In this document: piece after piece, positions 35,180-43,578 of the stretch
Layout of the letters: the number at the start of each line of letters is the position of its first letter
Numbering within the stretch: position 1 is the stretch's first letter
Assembly: GCA_027482185.1 (NCBI GenBank)
Contig: JAIXWF010000015.1
Span: forward strand, 496,001 to 560,000
DNA length: 64,000 nucleotides
From: Opitutaceae bacterium
GTDB taxonomy: Bacteria; Verrucomicrobiota; Verrucomicrobiia; Opitutales; Opitutaceae
Direction of reading: 5' to 3'
The notes under the pieces: generated by a model
Told to the model about the DNA's origin: nothing
The model's input: only the letters and a program-made list of their open reading frames with translations
Databases searched by the model: none
Position numbers and translations under genes: made by a program

Positions 35180-36157
35180 TCAGGCGCGGCGCGCGCGGCG
35201 CAGCACGGAGAATCCAGCCATCGCGCCCAAGATCAGAACCAGGGTCGAAGCCGCATCGGGCACCGCGTTCTGGTTGCCCGCGTAGGCGGCGAAACCCGAA
35301 ATCTTGCGGACTCCGGCGTTGGGATGGTTCGAGGGAACCTCGGTGTAGTACAGGCTGGAACCGTCGACCGAAAAAGTCAGGGCGCTGGGCCAGTAACCGC
35401 CGTCCCACTGGATGCCCGAAGCAAACACCCCCAGCGAGGCACCCGCGGCGGAGAAACGCATGATGGTGCCGTTGTTTTCGTTCGCGACGTAGATTTCGCC
35501 GTTGTCTTGCCGCACCGCCAAGGCTCCCAGCCCGCCCCCGATCGAAAAGAGGTTGGTCACGGTGCCGCCGGCGGAGACTTTGCTGACTTGGCCCGAGAAA
35601 TAGGAACCGACGATAAGCTCGCCCGCCGAATTGAACGCCATGCCGTCCCAGTAGCTGGAACCGCTGAGGATCGTCGACACCGCGCTGGTCGAAGTATTGA
35701 CCGCGTAAATACCCGAGATCGCGCCCACGATCAGCTGGCCCCCGAGGGCGCCGAATCCGGTCGGAGCAAACGCCATCGTCAGGGCGTCCGAAGGAACCGT
35801 CGCGAGCGCGGTGGTCGTGTTCGTGTTCAGGTTCGTCATCCGGATCTGGCCGCCGCTGTAACCGCTGAACAGCTGGTTGCCGCTCAGCGCCAGACTCAGC
35901 GAGTTGCCGCCGGAAGCGCCGAGCTGGGTAACGCCGCCGCCGGCGGCAAATTTCGTCAGCAGGCCGGAGAACGGGGTCGTGGAATACACATTGCCGGCCG
36001 CATCGACGGCCAAGTCCCCGTAACCGTTGGTCGGTCCGCCGGCAAAATTGCCGACCAAGGAATCGGCATAGCCGACCGGCACGACGGTCGCCCAACCGGG
36101 CAGGACGGCGGCAGCGAAGATCGTCGCGGGAACAAGAGCTTGACGGAGGTATTTCAT
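35180..36157 (-). CDS. Secreted beta-propeller protein with PEP-CTERM-like sorting tail
   Basis: A 325-residue protein from the ATG at 36157. The signal peptide is followed by NHL/SMP-30-like blades (GDLAVDAAGNVYSTTPFSG, WDGMAFNSAGELIVGSY, ALAVRQDNGEIYVANE). The C-terminus is VPDAASTLVLILGAMAGF then LRRARRA, the verrucomicrobial PEP-CTERM variant (VPDxxST, helix, Arg cluster). An exosortase-type enzyme would process this tail during surface or outer-membrane sorting. The base composition is less GC-biased than neighbouring genes. It has its own strong terminator and a long AT-rich upstream region. Confidence 0.88.
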   Translation of the reverse strand: MKYLRQALVPATIFAAAVLPGWATVVPVGYADSLVGNFAGGPTNGYGDLAVDAAGNVYSTTPFSGLLTKFAAGGGVTQLGASGGNSLSLALSGNQLFSGYSGGQIRMTNLNTNTTTALATVPSDALTMAFAPTGFGALGGQLIVGAISGIYAVNTSTSAVSTILSGSSYWDGMAFNSAGELIVGSYFSGQVSKVSAGGTVTNLFSIGGGLGALAVRQDNGEIYVANENNGTIMRFSAAGASLGVFASGIQWDGGYWPSALTFSVDGSSLYYTEVPSNHPNAGVRKISGFAAYAGNQNAVPDAASTLVLILGAMAGFSVLRRARRA

Positions 36158-36501
36158 GGCGAATCGGGTTGGTGGTTTGGGAAACTTACAAGCAACCCGG
36201 CAACGGGCCGCGATCACACGAAGGGCGCGTGGACACCGCCGTTCAGCATGACTTGATCCAAACCGCAAAGACCATCACAGGTCGCTGATTAATATTATTA
36301 TACGCGATTAATTACCTGAAATAGCTGTTTACCATCCGTCACTTCCAGACCGGAACTGTAAACAAAACCGACACCAAGAGTGGCTAGCGAGAATAGCCCC
36401 AGGCCCCAATCCTTCCCCCCAGACCGACTCCGCCACCGCGTTCAAATCGCAAAAAACCTTCCTCGCTTCCGACGAAATCGACCCGCCACTGGGCGGCCCC
36501 T
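36158..36501. other. AT-rich regulatory spacer upstream of the sorted propeller gene
   Basis: This 344-base spacer has no gene. It holds a minus-strand TATAAT at 36297-36302 without a good -35, and a GTTTAC/GTAAAC dyad at 36327-36332 and 36358-36363. The sequence from 36270 to 36370 is AT-rich. No sigma-54 motif with correct spacing was found close to the start. The right end leads into the PrmB-like gene's 3' end. Confidence 0.45.
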
Positions 36502-37422
36502 TCAGACGTGCTTTGCCAGCCCCGCCGCGCGGAACAGCACCACGCAGTCGTTGCCGTCCTGCGTGGGCAGCCACTCGGGTTTCAGCGCCGCGAATTCGCG
36601 GTCGATCGCTTTTCTCAGCCCGCCGACCTCGATCACGACGAATCCGTGCGGCTGCAGCCGCGTCCGCGCCTGGCGCAGCAGCTTGCGCACGATGACGAGC
36701 CCGTCCTTCCCGCCGTCGTGCGCCAGCCGCGGCTCGGCCGCGAACTCCGGCGCCTGCGCATCGACGAGCGCGCTGGGCTCGTACGGCGGGTTGCTCAGAA
36801 TGAAATCGTACTTCGCCGCCGGCACCGCGTCGAACACGTCGCTCTCATACAGTGCCACGCGGCGCCCGAGCCCGTGCTCGCGCACGTTGCGCTCCGCCAC
36901 CGCCAACGCCGGCGGCGACAGGTCGCAGGCGTCGACCTGCGCGCCGGGAAACCCATGCGCCAGCAAGATCGCGAGGCAGCCCGACCCCGTGCAGACATCG
37001 ACCGTGCGGCGGACCTTCGTCCCGCGCGGCAGCTGCGCGGCGAGCAGCTCCGGGATCATCTCGAGAAAATAGCTCCGGGGGATGATGACGCGCTCGTCGA
37101 CGTAGAAGCGGTGCTCCCCGAGCCAAGCCTCGCGCGTGAGGTAGGCCGCCGGCACGCGGTCGAGCACCCGGCGGCGGAAGACCGCCTCGAGCGCCGCGCG
37201 CTGCGGCGCCCGCAGCGGCCGAGCCAGCACGGCCGCCTCGCTGTCGAGCGGCAATTCCAGCGTCCGCAGGATCAGGTACAGCGCCTCGTCGTGCGCATCC
37301 GTCGCCACCTGCCCGAGCGCCAGCCCGGCCCGGGCGTATAACTTTTCCGCATACGCCAGCCAGTCGCCCGGCGTGCGCAGGCGGGCGAGACGCGCGGCCC
37401 CGAACGGATCAGGCGGGATCAT
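36502..37422 (-). CDS. PrmB/HemK-type protein N5-glutamine methyltransferase
   Basis: A 306-residue protein from the ATG at 37422. The catalytic motif NPPYEP and SAM motif VDVCTGSGCLAILLAHGFPG are present. The N-terminal helical part (DEALYLILRTLELPL) and YVDERVIIPRSYF resemble PrmB, which methylates ribosomal protein L3, more than PrmC, which methylates release factors. The distinction is not certain. The ATG sits at the edge of a heptamer repeat, and an upstream in-frame extension would be encoded by the repeat itself, so the shorter start is preferred. Confidence 0.88.
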   Translation of the reverse strand: MIPPDPFGAARLARLRTPGDWLAYAEKLYARAGLALGQVATDAHDEALYLILRTLELPLDSEAAVLARPLRAPQRAALEAVFRRRVLDRVPAAYLTREAWLGEHRFYVDERVIIPRSYFLEMIPELLAAQLPRGTKVRRTVDVCTGSGCLAILLAHGFPGAQVDACDLSPPALAVAERNVREHGLGRRVALYESDVFDAVPAAKYDFILSNPPYEPSALVDAQAPEFAAEPRLAHDGGKDGLVIVRKLLRQARTRLQPHGFVVIEVGGLRKAIDREFAALKPEWLPTQDGNDCVVLFRAAGLAKHV

Positions 37423-37557
37423 GCAGGTGGGAGTTGAACGTTGGGGGTTGAGATTCCGAGCCGCCGAGAAACGGAAAATATAGCCGCAGCATGCGATGCG
37501 AAAACCGAACGGTTCTGCTCTCAACTCTCAACCAAGCTCTCTCAACTGCATGGGTAC
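37421..37557. repeat. Inverted heptamer-word element (GTTGAGA/CTCTCAA family)
   Basis: The left arm starts ATGCAG and carries GAGTTGAACGTTGGGGGTTG; the right arm carries CTCTCAACTCTCAACC and ends CTGCAT. The arms are inverted and of similar length, around about 70 bases that include no gene. The element links the PrmB-like start to the rhomboid-like gene's stop. Confidence 0.65.
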
Positions 37558-37560
37558 GGA

Positions 37561-38379
37561 TCAGGCGGACTTGCCGTCATCGGCCGCCACCACGTGCGCG
37601 TGGTTCCGGATGTGTTCGGGGCAGTAGCATTGGTCGCCCGCGCACTGCGAGCAGTAGCGGAAATCCAGCTCGGGATGCGACTTGTCGGTTTTGCCGCAGA
37701 CGTAACAGCGGTGCCGGGGCGTCGCCTCCTCGATCTCACGCTCGACGCGGCGCGCCGCCGTGCGCCGGCCCTGCCGGATCGTGCGGATCATGTCGCCGCC
37801 GAAGAAGACGAGGAAGCTGCCGACCGAGGCCGCGATCTGCAGCTTCTGCGGCAGACCGCCGGTCACGAAGAGGAAAAAGTTCCAGGCCCACGCGATCAGC
37901 GCCAGCCACTTGATCTTCACCGGCAGAATGAAAAACAGGATCAGCTCGAAATCCGGGTTCAGGAACGCGAACGCCAGAAACACCGAACCAAGGATGAACA
38001 TGTTCGTCACCGGTGCGCCCGGCGTGAGGAATGAAAGCGCGATCGTCGCCGCGTAGCTGAGCAGCAGGTACAGCGTGAAACGGAACGCGCCCCAGTAGTC
38101 CTCGAGCGCGTTGCCCATCAGGTAGAACAGGTACCAGCCGAAGGCCGTGAACACGAAGCCGAAGAGCGACGACGGCATCGGGATCACGAAGAGGAACGTG
38201 ACCGGCCGCCACCACTCGCCCTCGAGCAGCAGGAACGGCGCATACATCAGCATCACCGGATCCAGGCTTTGCAGCATGGTCGCCAGCAGCACGAAGACCT
38301 GGCCGATGATCAGGTACAGCGAAAGGTTCCGCACCGCGATCCAGCCGAGGTAGCGCTCCAGTTTGTCGAGGGAGAACAT
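37561..38379 (-). CDS. Rhomboid-like membrane protein with C-terminal zinc-ribbon-like domain
   Basis: A 272-residue protein from the ATG at 38379. Five to six hydrophobic segments cover about 15-195 in rhomboid/Derlin-like order (GEWWRPVTFLFV, FGWYLFYLMGNALEDYWG). The catalytic GxSG of rhomboid proteases is absent; the equivalent place reads FILGSVFLAFAFLNP, so protease activity is unlikely. The cytosolic tail at about 225-260 has CYVC, YCSQC, then CYC and a His, a likely zinc ribbon. It could be a pseudo-rhomboid that binds membrane clients. It may share a transcript with the TPR gene upstream. Confidence 0.75.
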   Translation of the reverse strand: MFSLDKLERYLGWIAVRNLSLYLIIGQVFVLLATMLQSLDPVMLMYAPFLLLEGEWWRPVTFLFVIPMPSSLFGFVFTAFGWYLFYLMGNALEDYWGAFRFTLYLLLSYAATIALSFLTPGAPVTNMFILGSVFLAFAFLNPDFELILFFILPVKIKWLALIAWAWNFFLFVTGGLPQKLQIAASVGSFLVFFGGDMIRTIRQGRRTAARRVEREIEEATPRHRCYVCGKTDKSHPELDFRYCSQCAGDQCYCPEHIRNHAHVVAADDGKSA

Positions 38380-38455
38380 CGGTGCCGCCGACCAAAGAGA
38401 CCCCGGCACGCCGCGTCGAGCGTAAGCGGCACCGCTTCCGCGCCGACGGGCCGCG

Positions 38456-39367
38456 TTATTTCTTCGCCGCCGCCTCGGCGAGCTGCGGCTGCAGCCGCGC
38501 CTTCTGGCCCTGCAGCTTCGGCTCGTCGACCGTTTCCAGCAGCGCCTTCGCGTGCTCGGTTTTCCCGGTCTTGATCAAGATGTTTGCCGCGTGCAGCCGC
38601 ATGGTCTGGCGCTCGATCGGCGTCGTCGCGCGCTCCTCCAGCGCACTCCACAGCTTCAACGCGAGGTCCCAGTCCGGTTTTTCCAGATCGTAGAACGACT
38701 CCGCGTAACGGTACGCGAACTCGAACCGGTCCGGCGCCAGCTCGGCCGCCTTGCGGAAAGCCTCGCTCACCGCCCCGTCGAGCGTTTCCCGCGTCCACTG
38801 GCCGCTCTTGAGAAAATCGTCCCGCGCCTCGGTCAGCAGCGTGCCGAGCTGGTAATGGTACAGCGGCTCCGCCGGTTCCAATTTGATCGCGGCGATGAAG
38901 TACGGCGCCGCCTGCAGCGGCTTGCCGTCCTCCGCCAGCACGTTGCCCAGCTGGTTCTTCACCAGCGGCAGGTCCGGATCGAGCTGGTTCGCCTTCAGCA
39001 GCATCGCGGTGGCCTCCTTCTTCATGTCCACCTTGGTCAGAAAGTATCCGTAAGCCGCATACCCGACCGCGAACGAGGGGTTGTTCCGCAGCAGCAATTC
39101 GTAGTCGTGGGCGATGCCCTGCACCTGCGTGCGCAGCGAGCCCTCGTCGACGTCGTCGCCCTGCTTCGCCGCCGTGGCGAAAACTTCCTTCTGCCGTTCC
39201 ACGATGCGCTTCAGCGTCCGCTCCGCCATGTTCTCGGCCACCGCCGGCGGCGTCGCCGGCTGGTCCGCGGCCTTCGCAGGCCCGGCCCCGGCCGCCGCCA
39301 GCGCCAACAGCAAAGCCCCGCGCAGGCCGCGCCGCGGCGAATTGGTTTTCCGTGTGCTCCGTGTCAT
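38456..39367 (-). CDS. Secreted TPR-repeat protein
   Basis: A 303-residue protein with a signal peptide (GALLLALAAAGAGPAKA). TPR-like helical pairs follow between about 85 and 280, for example NPSFAVGYAAYGYFLTKVDM, DLPLVKNQLGNVLAEDGK and EPLYHYQLGTLLTEARDD. It probably works as a periplasmic scaffold. The start is 39 bases downstream of the fdhD stop on the same strand, so fdhD, TPR and the rhomboid-like gene may form one unit. Confidence 0.82.
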   Translation of the reverse strand: MTRSTRKTNSPRRGLRGALLLALAAAGAGPAKAADQPATPPAVAENMAERTLKRIVERQKEVFATAAKQGDDVDEGSLRTQVQGIAHDYELLLRNNPSFAVGYAAYGYFLTKVDMKKEATAMLLKANQLDPDLPLVKNQLGNVLAEDGKPLQAAPYFIAAIKLEPAEPLYHYQLGTLLTEARDDFLKSGQWTRETLDGAVSEAFRKAAELAPDRFEFAYRYAESFYDLEKPDWDLALKLWSALEERATTPIERQTMRLHAANILIKTGKTEHAKALLETVDEPKLQGQKARLQPQLAEAAAKK

Positions 39368-39406
39368 CGGTCGTGAAAGGTTGGGGAAAGTCCCGCTGCG
39401 ACACCA

Positions 39407-40222
39407 TCACTCCGCCAAGGTGCCGGCGTAAACATTCATCCGCGCCCCGCGCAGGAATCCCGCCAGCACCTGGCCGCTCTCCCGAGCAAACTCCACCGCC
39501 GCACTCGTCGGCGCCGAAATCGCCGCCACCGCCGGAATCCCCGCCGCCAGCGCCTTCTGCATCAGCTCGAACGACACCCGCCCGCTCACGAGCAGAATCT
39601 TGTCCCGCAGCGGCAATTCCCCGGCGAAAAACGCCCGGCCCACCAGCTTGTCGAGGGCATTGTGCCGCCCCACGTCCTCGCGCACCGCCACGAGCGTGCC
39701 GTCCGCCTCGAAGAGCGCGCTCGCGTGCAGCCCGCCCGTCGCGGCGAACCCCGCCTGCTCCGCCCGCAGCCGCTCCGGCAACGCCGCCAGCACCGCGCGC
39801 CGCGGCCGCATCGTCGCCGCCAACGGCGCAAATTGCCCGCGCACCGCCGCGATCGTCGCCTTGCTGCAGATGCCGCAGCTCGACGACGTGAACACATGCC
39901 GCGTCAGCCGCGCCGCATCGAAAACCGCCCCCGGCGCCAGCAGCACGTCGAGCACGTTTTCGTTCGGTTCGCCGCCCGGTTCCCGCCCGCAGCGCACCAG
40001 ATCGAGCACGTCGTCCCGCGCCCGCAGCAGGCCCTCCGTGACCAAAAATCCCGCCGCCAATTCGCGGTCGTGCCCCGGCGTGCGCATCACCACCGCGATG
40101 CTCCGCCCGCCGACCCGCAGTTCCAGCGGTTCCTCGATCGCCACCGCGTCGTCGGCCGCGGCGGTTTTCCCCGCGTCATGGCGGGCAATGGCAAACACGC
40201 GGGCTCCGGGCGCGGACGGCAT
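39407..40222 (-). CDS. fdhD: Formate dehydrogenase sulfurtransferase FdhD
   Basis: A 271-residue protein from the ATG at 40222; a GTG at 40270 would add 16 residues. Family landmarks are AIEEPLELRVGG, FTSSSCGICSKAT with the two active-site Cys, and REDVGRHNALDKLVG. FdhD moves sulfur from the IscS desulfurase to the molybdenum cofactor, which activates formate dehydrogenases. No formate dehydrogenase is in the window. It is divergent from the radical SAM gene. Confidence 0.93.
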   Translation of the reverse strand: MPSAPGARVFAIARHDAGKTAAADDAVAIEEPLELRVGGRSIAVVMRTPGHDRELAAGFLVTEGLLRARDDVLDLVRCGREPGGEPNENVLDVLLAPGAVFDAARLTRHVFTSSSCGICSKATIAAVRGQFAPLAATMRPRRAVLAALPERLRAEQAGFAATGGLHASALFEADGTLVAVREDVGRHNALDKLVGRAFFAGELPLRDKILLVSGRVSFELMQKALAAGIPAVAAISAPTSAAVEFARESGQVLAGFLRGARMNVYAGTLAE

Positions 40223-40290
40223 GCCCGCACGAAAACGTTTCGCGCTCGCCCCGCCACGCAATTTGGCCACGTGTTCGTCCGTACACTTCC

Positions 40291-41343
40291 ATGTCTTCTC
40301 CTCGCCCGCCCGGCCGCGGCACCGGCCTGATGCCGGCCAACCGCTTCGAACGGCTGCACCTCGAACCGGATCCCGACGCCGACCCGGAGGAACAGCCGCA
40401 GCCGCGGACCCAGTTTTTCCCCGACGCCACCGCCTCGCTCCTCGTCGCCAACGACAGCCCCGATGTGCGCTACCGCTACGGCATGAATCCGTACCGCGGC
40501 TGCGAACACGGCTGCGCCTACTGCTATGCGCGCCCCTACCACGACTACCTCGGCTGGAACAGCGGTCTCGATTTCGAGACCCGCATCCTCGTGAAACTGC
40601 GCGCGCCCGACTTGCTGCGCGCCGAACTCGCCGCCCCGCGCTGGCAACCCGAGCCCGTCGCCCTCAGCGGCGCCACCGATTGCTACCAACCGGCCGAGCG
40701 CCGGTTCCGGCTCACCCGCGGCTTGCTCGAGGTCTGCCATGAATTCGGCCAACCCGTTTTCGTCATCACGAAGAACGCCCTCGTCACGCGCGACCTCGAT
40801 CTCCTCGCCGACCTCGCCCGCAACCAGGGCATCGGCGTGCACGTTTCCGTGACCACCCTCGATGCCGACCTCGCCGGCCGCCTCGAACCCCGCGCCTCGC
40901 GCCCCGCCGCCCGCCTGCGCGCCATCCGCGAGCTCGCCGCCGCCGGCGTCCCCGTCGGCGTCATGGTCGCGCCGGTCATTCCCGGCCTCACCGACCACGA
41001 ACTCCCCGCCATCCTCGCCGCCGCCGCCGAGGCCGGGGCGCGCCGCGCCGGCTACGTCGTCCTCCGCCTGCCGCACACGGTGAAGGATGTGTTTCTCAAC
41101 TGGCTCGACGTCCACGCGCCCGGGAAAAAAGACCGCGTGCTCTCGCGCCTGCGCGATCTGCGCGGCGGCCAACTTTACGACGCCGATTGGTCCACGCGCA
41201 TGAAGGGCCAGGGCATTTTTGCGGAACACCTGCGCGCACTCTTCGCCGTTACCGCGCGCCGCCTCGGCCTGACCACGGCCCCGCTCGAACTCTCGACCGC
41301 CCATTTCCGCCGCCCCGGCGAACAGCTGCGGCTCTTTGCCTGA
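40291..41343 (+). CDS. PA0069-family radical SAM protein
   Basis: A 350-residue protein. The [4Fe-4S] cluster motif CEHGCAYCYAR (CxxxCxxC) follows YRYGMNPYRG, the defining start of the PA0069/Rv2578c family and related to SplB-like lyases. VALSGATDCYQPAERRF and VTTLDADLAGRLEPRA are further family segments. The reaction is not known. Its start is 68 bases from that of fdhD in the opposite direction, so regulatory sites may be shared. Confidence 0.9.
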   Translation: MSSPRPPGRGTGLMPANRFERLHLEPDPDADPEEQPQPRTQFFPDATASLLVANDSPDVRYRYGMNPYRGCEHGCAYCYARPYHDYLGWNSGLDFETRILVKLRAPDLLRAELAAPRWQPEPVALSGATDCYQPAERRFRLTRGLLEVCHEFGQPVFVITKNALVTRDLDLLADLARNQGIGVHVSVTTLDADLAGRLEPRASRPAARLRAIRELAAAGVPVGVMVAPVIPGLTDHELPAILAAAAEAGARRAGYVVLRLPHTVKDVFLNWLDVHAPGKKDRVLSRLRDLRGGQLYDADWSTRMKGQGIFAEHLRALFAVTARRLGLTTAPLELSTAHFRRPGEQLRLFA

Positions 41344-41357
41344 TCGGGCCGGCGGCC

Positions 41358-41508
41358 CGCGGTTGAAAGTCCCAGGTTGAACGTTGAAAGCACGAACTGC
41401 CGCCCGGCGCCGCCGCGCCAACTATCTCCGCGCTTTCAACTTTCACCTTTCAACTTTCAACTAAAGACGGCTCCCGGCTCTCAACTCTCAGCTCTCAACC
41501 CTCAACTT
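41358..41508. repeat. Inverted TTGAAAG heptamer element plus CTCTCAA array
   Basis: A left arm of about 35 bases from 41358 (GGTTGAAAGT, GTTGAACGTTGAAAGC) is complementary to a right arm at 41430-41465 (GCTTTCAACTTTCACC with further TTTCAAC units). A second, unpaired array of CTCTCAA heptamers follows at 41478-41508, close to the start of the SRAP gene. Confidence 0.8.
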
Positions 41509-41516
41509 CATCCGCC

Positions 41517-42227
41517 ATGTGCGGCCGGTACGTGCTCAAACGCCAAGATCTCGAGGACCTGATGGCCCAGCTCGGCGTCAAGGATCCCCGCGACTTCGTC
41601 AGCCGTTACAACATCGCCCCGACCACCGTCGTGCCCGCGATCCGGCCCGCCGCCGCCGGCGCCCGCGAGGCCGCCGCGCTCCGCTGGGGCCTCGTGCCCG
41701 CGTGGGCCAAGGACGCCGCCGGCGCCCCGCTCGCCAACGCGCGCGCCGAGGGCCTCGCGACGCGGCCCGCGTTCCGCGAGGCCTTCCGCCGCCGCCGCTG
41801 CGTCTTGCCCGCCTCCGGCTTCTACGAATGGGAAACGCGCGGCCGCACGAAATGGCCGCAGTACTTCCAGCTCGCCGGCGAGGCGCCGTGCCTGTTCGCC
41901 GGGCTCTGGGAAACGTGGCGCAGCACCGACGGCGTCGAACTCCAGACCTGCACCATCGTCACCACCCGCGCCAACGCCGTCGTCGGAACCTTCCACGACC
42001 GCATGCCCGTGATTCTGCCGCCGGACGCCGCCGCGCGCTGGCTCGACCCGGCCGTCACCGAACCCGCCGCGCTCGAACCGCTGCTCGTGCCCGCGGCGGC
42101 GCCGATGTCCGTCCGGCCGGTTTCCCCGCGCGTCAATTCCGTGCGTCACGACGGGCCGGAAAACCTCGAACCGCCGCCCGCCGGAGGCGACGGCTCCGGG
42201 CCGCAGCTCGCGCTCGGTTTGGAGTGA
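41517..42227 (+). CDS. SRAP (SOS response-associated) peptidase, YedK/HMCES family
   Basis: A 236-residue protein. It begins MCGRYV; after Met removal Cys2 is the catalytic residue that links covalently to abasic sites in single-stranded DNA. Other active-site parts are NARAEG, SGFYEWE and GTFHDRMPVIL with the His. The protein protects abasic lesions at replication forks. It is followed within 69 bases by the LptF/G-type permease, probably by coincidence. Confidence 0.93.
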   Translation: MCGRYVLKRQDLEDLMAQLGVKDPRDFVSRYNIAPTTVVPAIRPAAAGAREAAALRWGLVPAWAKDAAGAPLANARAEGLATRPAFREAFRRRRCVLPASGFYEWETRGRTKWPQYFQLAGEAPCLFAGLWETWRSTDGVELQTCTIVTTRANAVVGTFHDRMPVILPPDAAARWLDPAVTEPAALEPLLVPAAAPMSVRPVSPRVNSVRHDGPENLEPPPAGGDGSGPQLALGLE

Positions 42228-42296
42228 AACCTTGTGCGCCGCGGAGCGGTCTGCGATGACCTCCGCCGCCTTCCCGCCGATGTCCGCTCCGTCCGT

Positions 42297-43445
42297 TTGA
42301 ACCTCCTCGACCGCCATCTCTTCGTCAGCGTGCTCGCGACCTGCGCGGCGGCCGTCGGCCTGTTCGCGTTCGTCGTGGCGCTGCCGAGCGTCGTGAAGGA
42401 ACTGCTCGGCCCGCTGCTCGCCGGCACGATCGACTTCGGCACCTTCGCGCATCTCGTCTGGCTGATTTTCGTTTTCGGCATCTGCTACGCGCTGCCGTCC
42501 GGCATGCTCACCGGCGTGCTGCTGACGCTCGGCCGCCTCTCCGCCGACTCCGAGATCACCGCGATGCGCTCCGCCGGCCTGAGCCTGTTCCGCATCGCAC
42601 GGCCCGTCTTCCTGCTCGGCGGCGCCGGCGCCGTGCTCGCGCTCTACATCAATCTCGAGGCCAGCCCCCGCGCGCGCATGGAGTTCCAGCGCGAACTCGC
42701 CGCCGCCGTCCGCGCCAACCCCCTGAACTTCATCGTGCCGAAGACGTTCATCCGGGATTTCAAAGACTGCGTCATCTACGTGGGCGAGAAACAGGGCAAC
42801 GTGCTCCGCGACATTTGGCTTTGGGAACTCGACGGCCAGCGCCGCGTGCAACGGCTCGTGCGGGCCGAATCCGGCCGCATCGATTACGACGAAGCCACGA
42901 ACAGCCTCGTGCCGACCTTGCTCCGCGCGAAAACCGAGGAACGCGATCCTGAGAATCCCGAGGACTTCTCCAAATCGCCCCGCGCGCCGTCGGTCGACAA
43001 AGCCGCCGACCTGCGCATCCCGCTCGACGGCTACCTCAGCCGGAAGAACTACCGCATGAAGATCGACTGGATGCCGCTCGACGATTTGCGCGCCGAACAA
43101 GCGCGTCTCGCCGCGGCGCCGCTGCCACCGCCGGCCGAGCAGAAGGAGCATTTCCGGAAAATCACGGAATCGAAATTGATTCTGCAGGAACGCTTCAACC
43201 TGTCCCTCGCCGTCCTCTCCTTCGCGTTGGTCGGCGTGCCGCTCGGGATCAAGGTTTCGCGCCGCGAGACCTCCGCCAACCTCGGCCTGGCCCTCGGGCT
43301 CGTCCTCGGGTTCTACCTGCTCACCGTCATGATCAAGGCCCTCGACGAACGGCCCGCGCTCCATCCCGAGTTGCTGCTCTGGCTGCCCAACGTCGCCTTC
43401 ATCGGCCTCGGCCTCTGGCTCTTCTCGCGGATCGACCGCCGCTAG
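42297..43445 (+). CDS. LptF/LptG-family lipopolysaccharide export permease
   Basis: A 382-residue protein from a TTG at 42297 (NLLDRHLF is the usual N-terminus); a GTG at 42234 would add 21 atypical residues. Three hydrophobic segments come first (VSVLATCAAAVGLFAFV, VWLIFVFGICYALPSG). A periplasmic jellyroll region follows at about 120-280, then three more segments including LSFALVGVPLGIKVSRRET, typical for LptF/G. It would form part of the LptB2FG transporter that extracts LPS from the inner membrane. Its convergent neighbour operon modifies lipid A, a fitting context. Confidence 0.85.
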   Translation: MNLLDRHLFVSVLATCAAAVGLFAFVVALPSVVKELLGPLLAGTIDFGTFAHLVWLIFVFGICYALPSGMLTGVLLTLGRLSADSEITAMRSAGLSLFRIARPVFLLGGAGAVLALYINLEASPRARMEFQRELAAAVRANPLNFIVPKTFIRDFKDCVIYVGEKQGNVLRDIWLWELDGQRRVQRLVRAESGRIDYDEATNSLVPTLLRAKTEERDPENPEDFSKSPRAPSVDKAADLRIPLDGYLSRKNYRMKIDWMPLDDLRAEQARLAAAPLPPPAEQKEHFRKITESKLILQERFNLSLAVLSFALVGVPLGIKVSRRETSANLGLALGLVLGFYLLTVMIKALDERPALHPELLLWLPNVAFIGLGLWLFSRIDRR

Positions 43446-43467
43446 CCGGCCGGCCGCGGCGTCCGGC

Positions 43468-43578
43468 CGGCGGTTGAAGGTTGAAAGGTGAAAGTTGAAG
43501 GAACGGTCCGCTGCCACGGCGGCGTTCGCGCGGCCAATTCCGTTCTTTCAACTTTCAACTTCAGACTTTCAACCGCCG
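43468..43578. repeat. 39-bp inverted-repeat heptamer element between convergent genes
   Basis: Left arm 43468-43506 and right arm 43540-43578 are both 39 bases long and largely complementary (about four fifths identical). Both begin and end with the same CGGCGG and AACGG edges and are built from TTGAAAG-type heptamers. The 33-base centre has no repeat. The right arm supplies the last codons and the stop of arnD. Confidence 0.88.

Noticed and set aside
36329-36574. 81-residue minus-strand frame between the sorted propeller and PrmB genes
   Set aside because: No recognisable domain or start context, and it overlaps the 3' end of the PrmB-like gene in another frame.
37422-37524. N-terminal extension of the PrmB-like protein
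   Set aside because: The extra codons are encoded by the heptamer element and give no conserved sequence.
7850-43578. Reading the regular arrays as CRISPR
   Set aside because: Units are seven bases without spacers of constant length, no cas genes are present, and words differ between loci.
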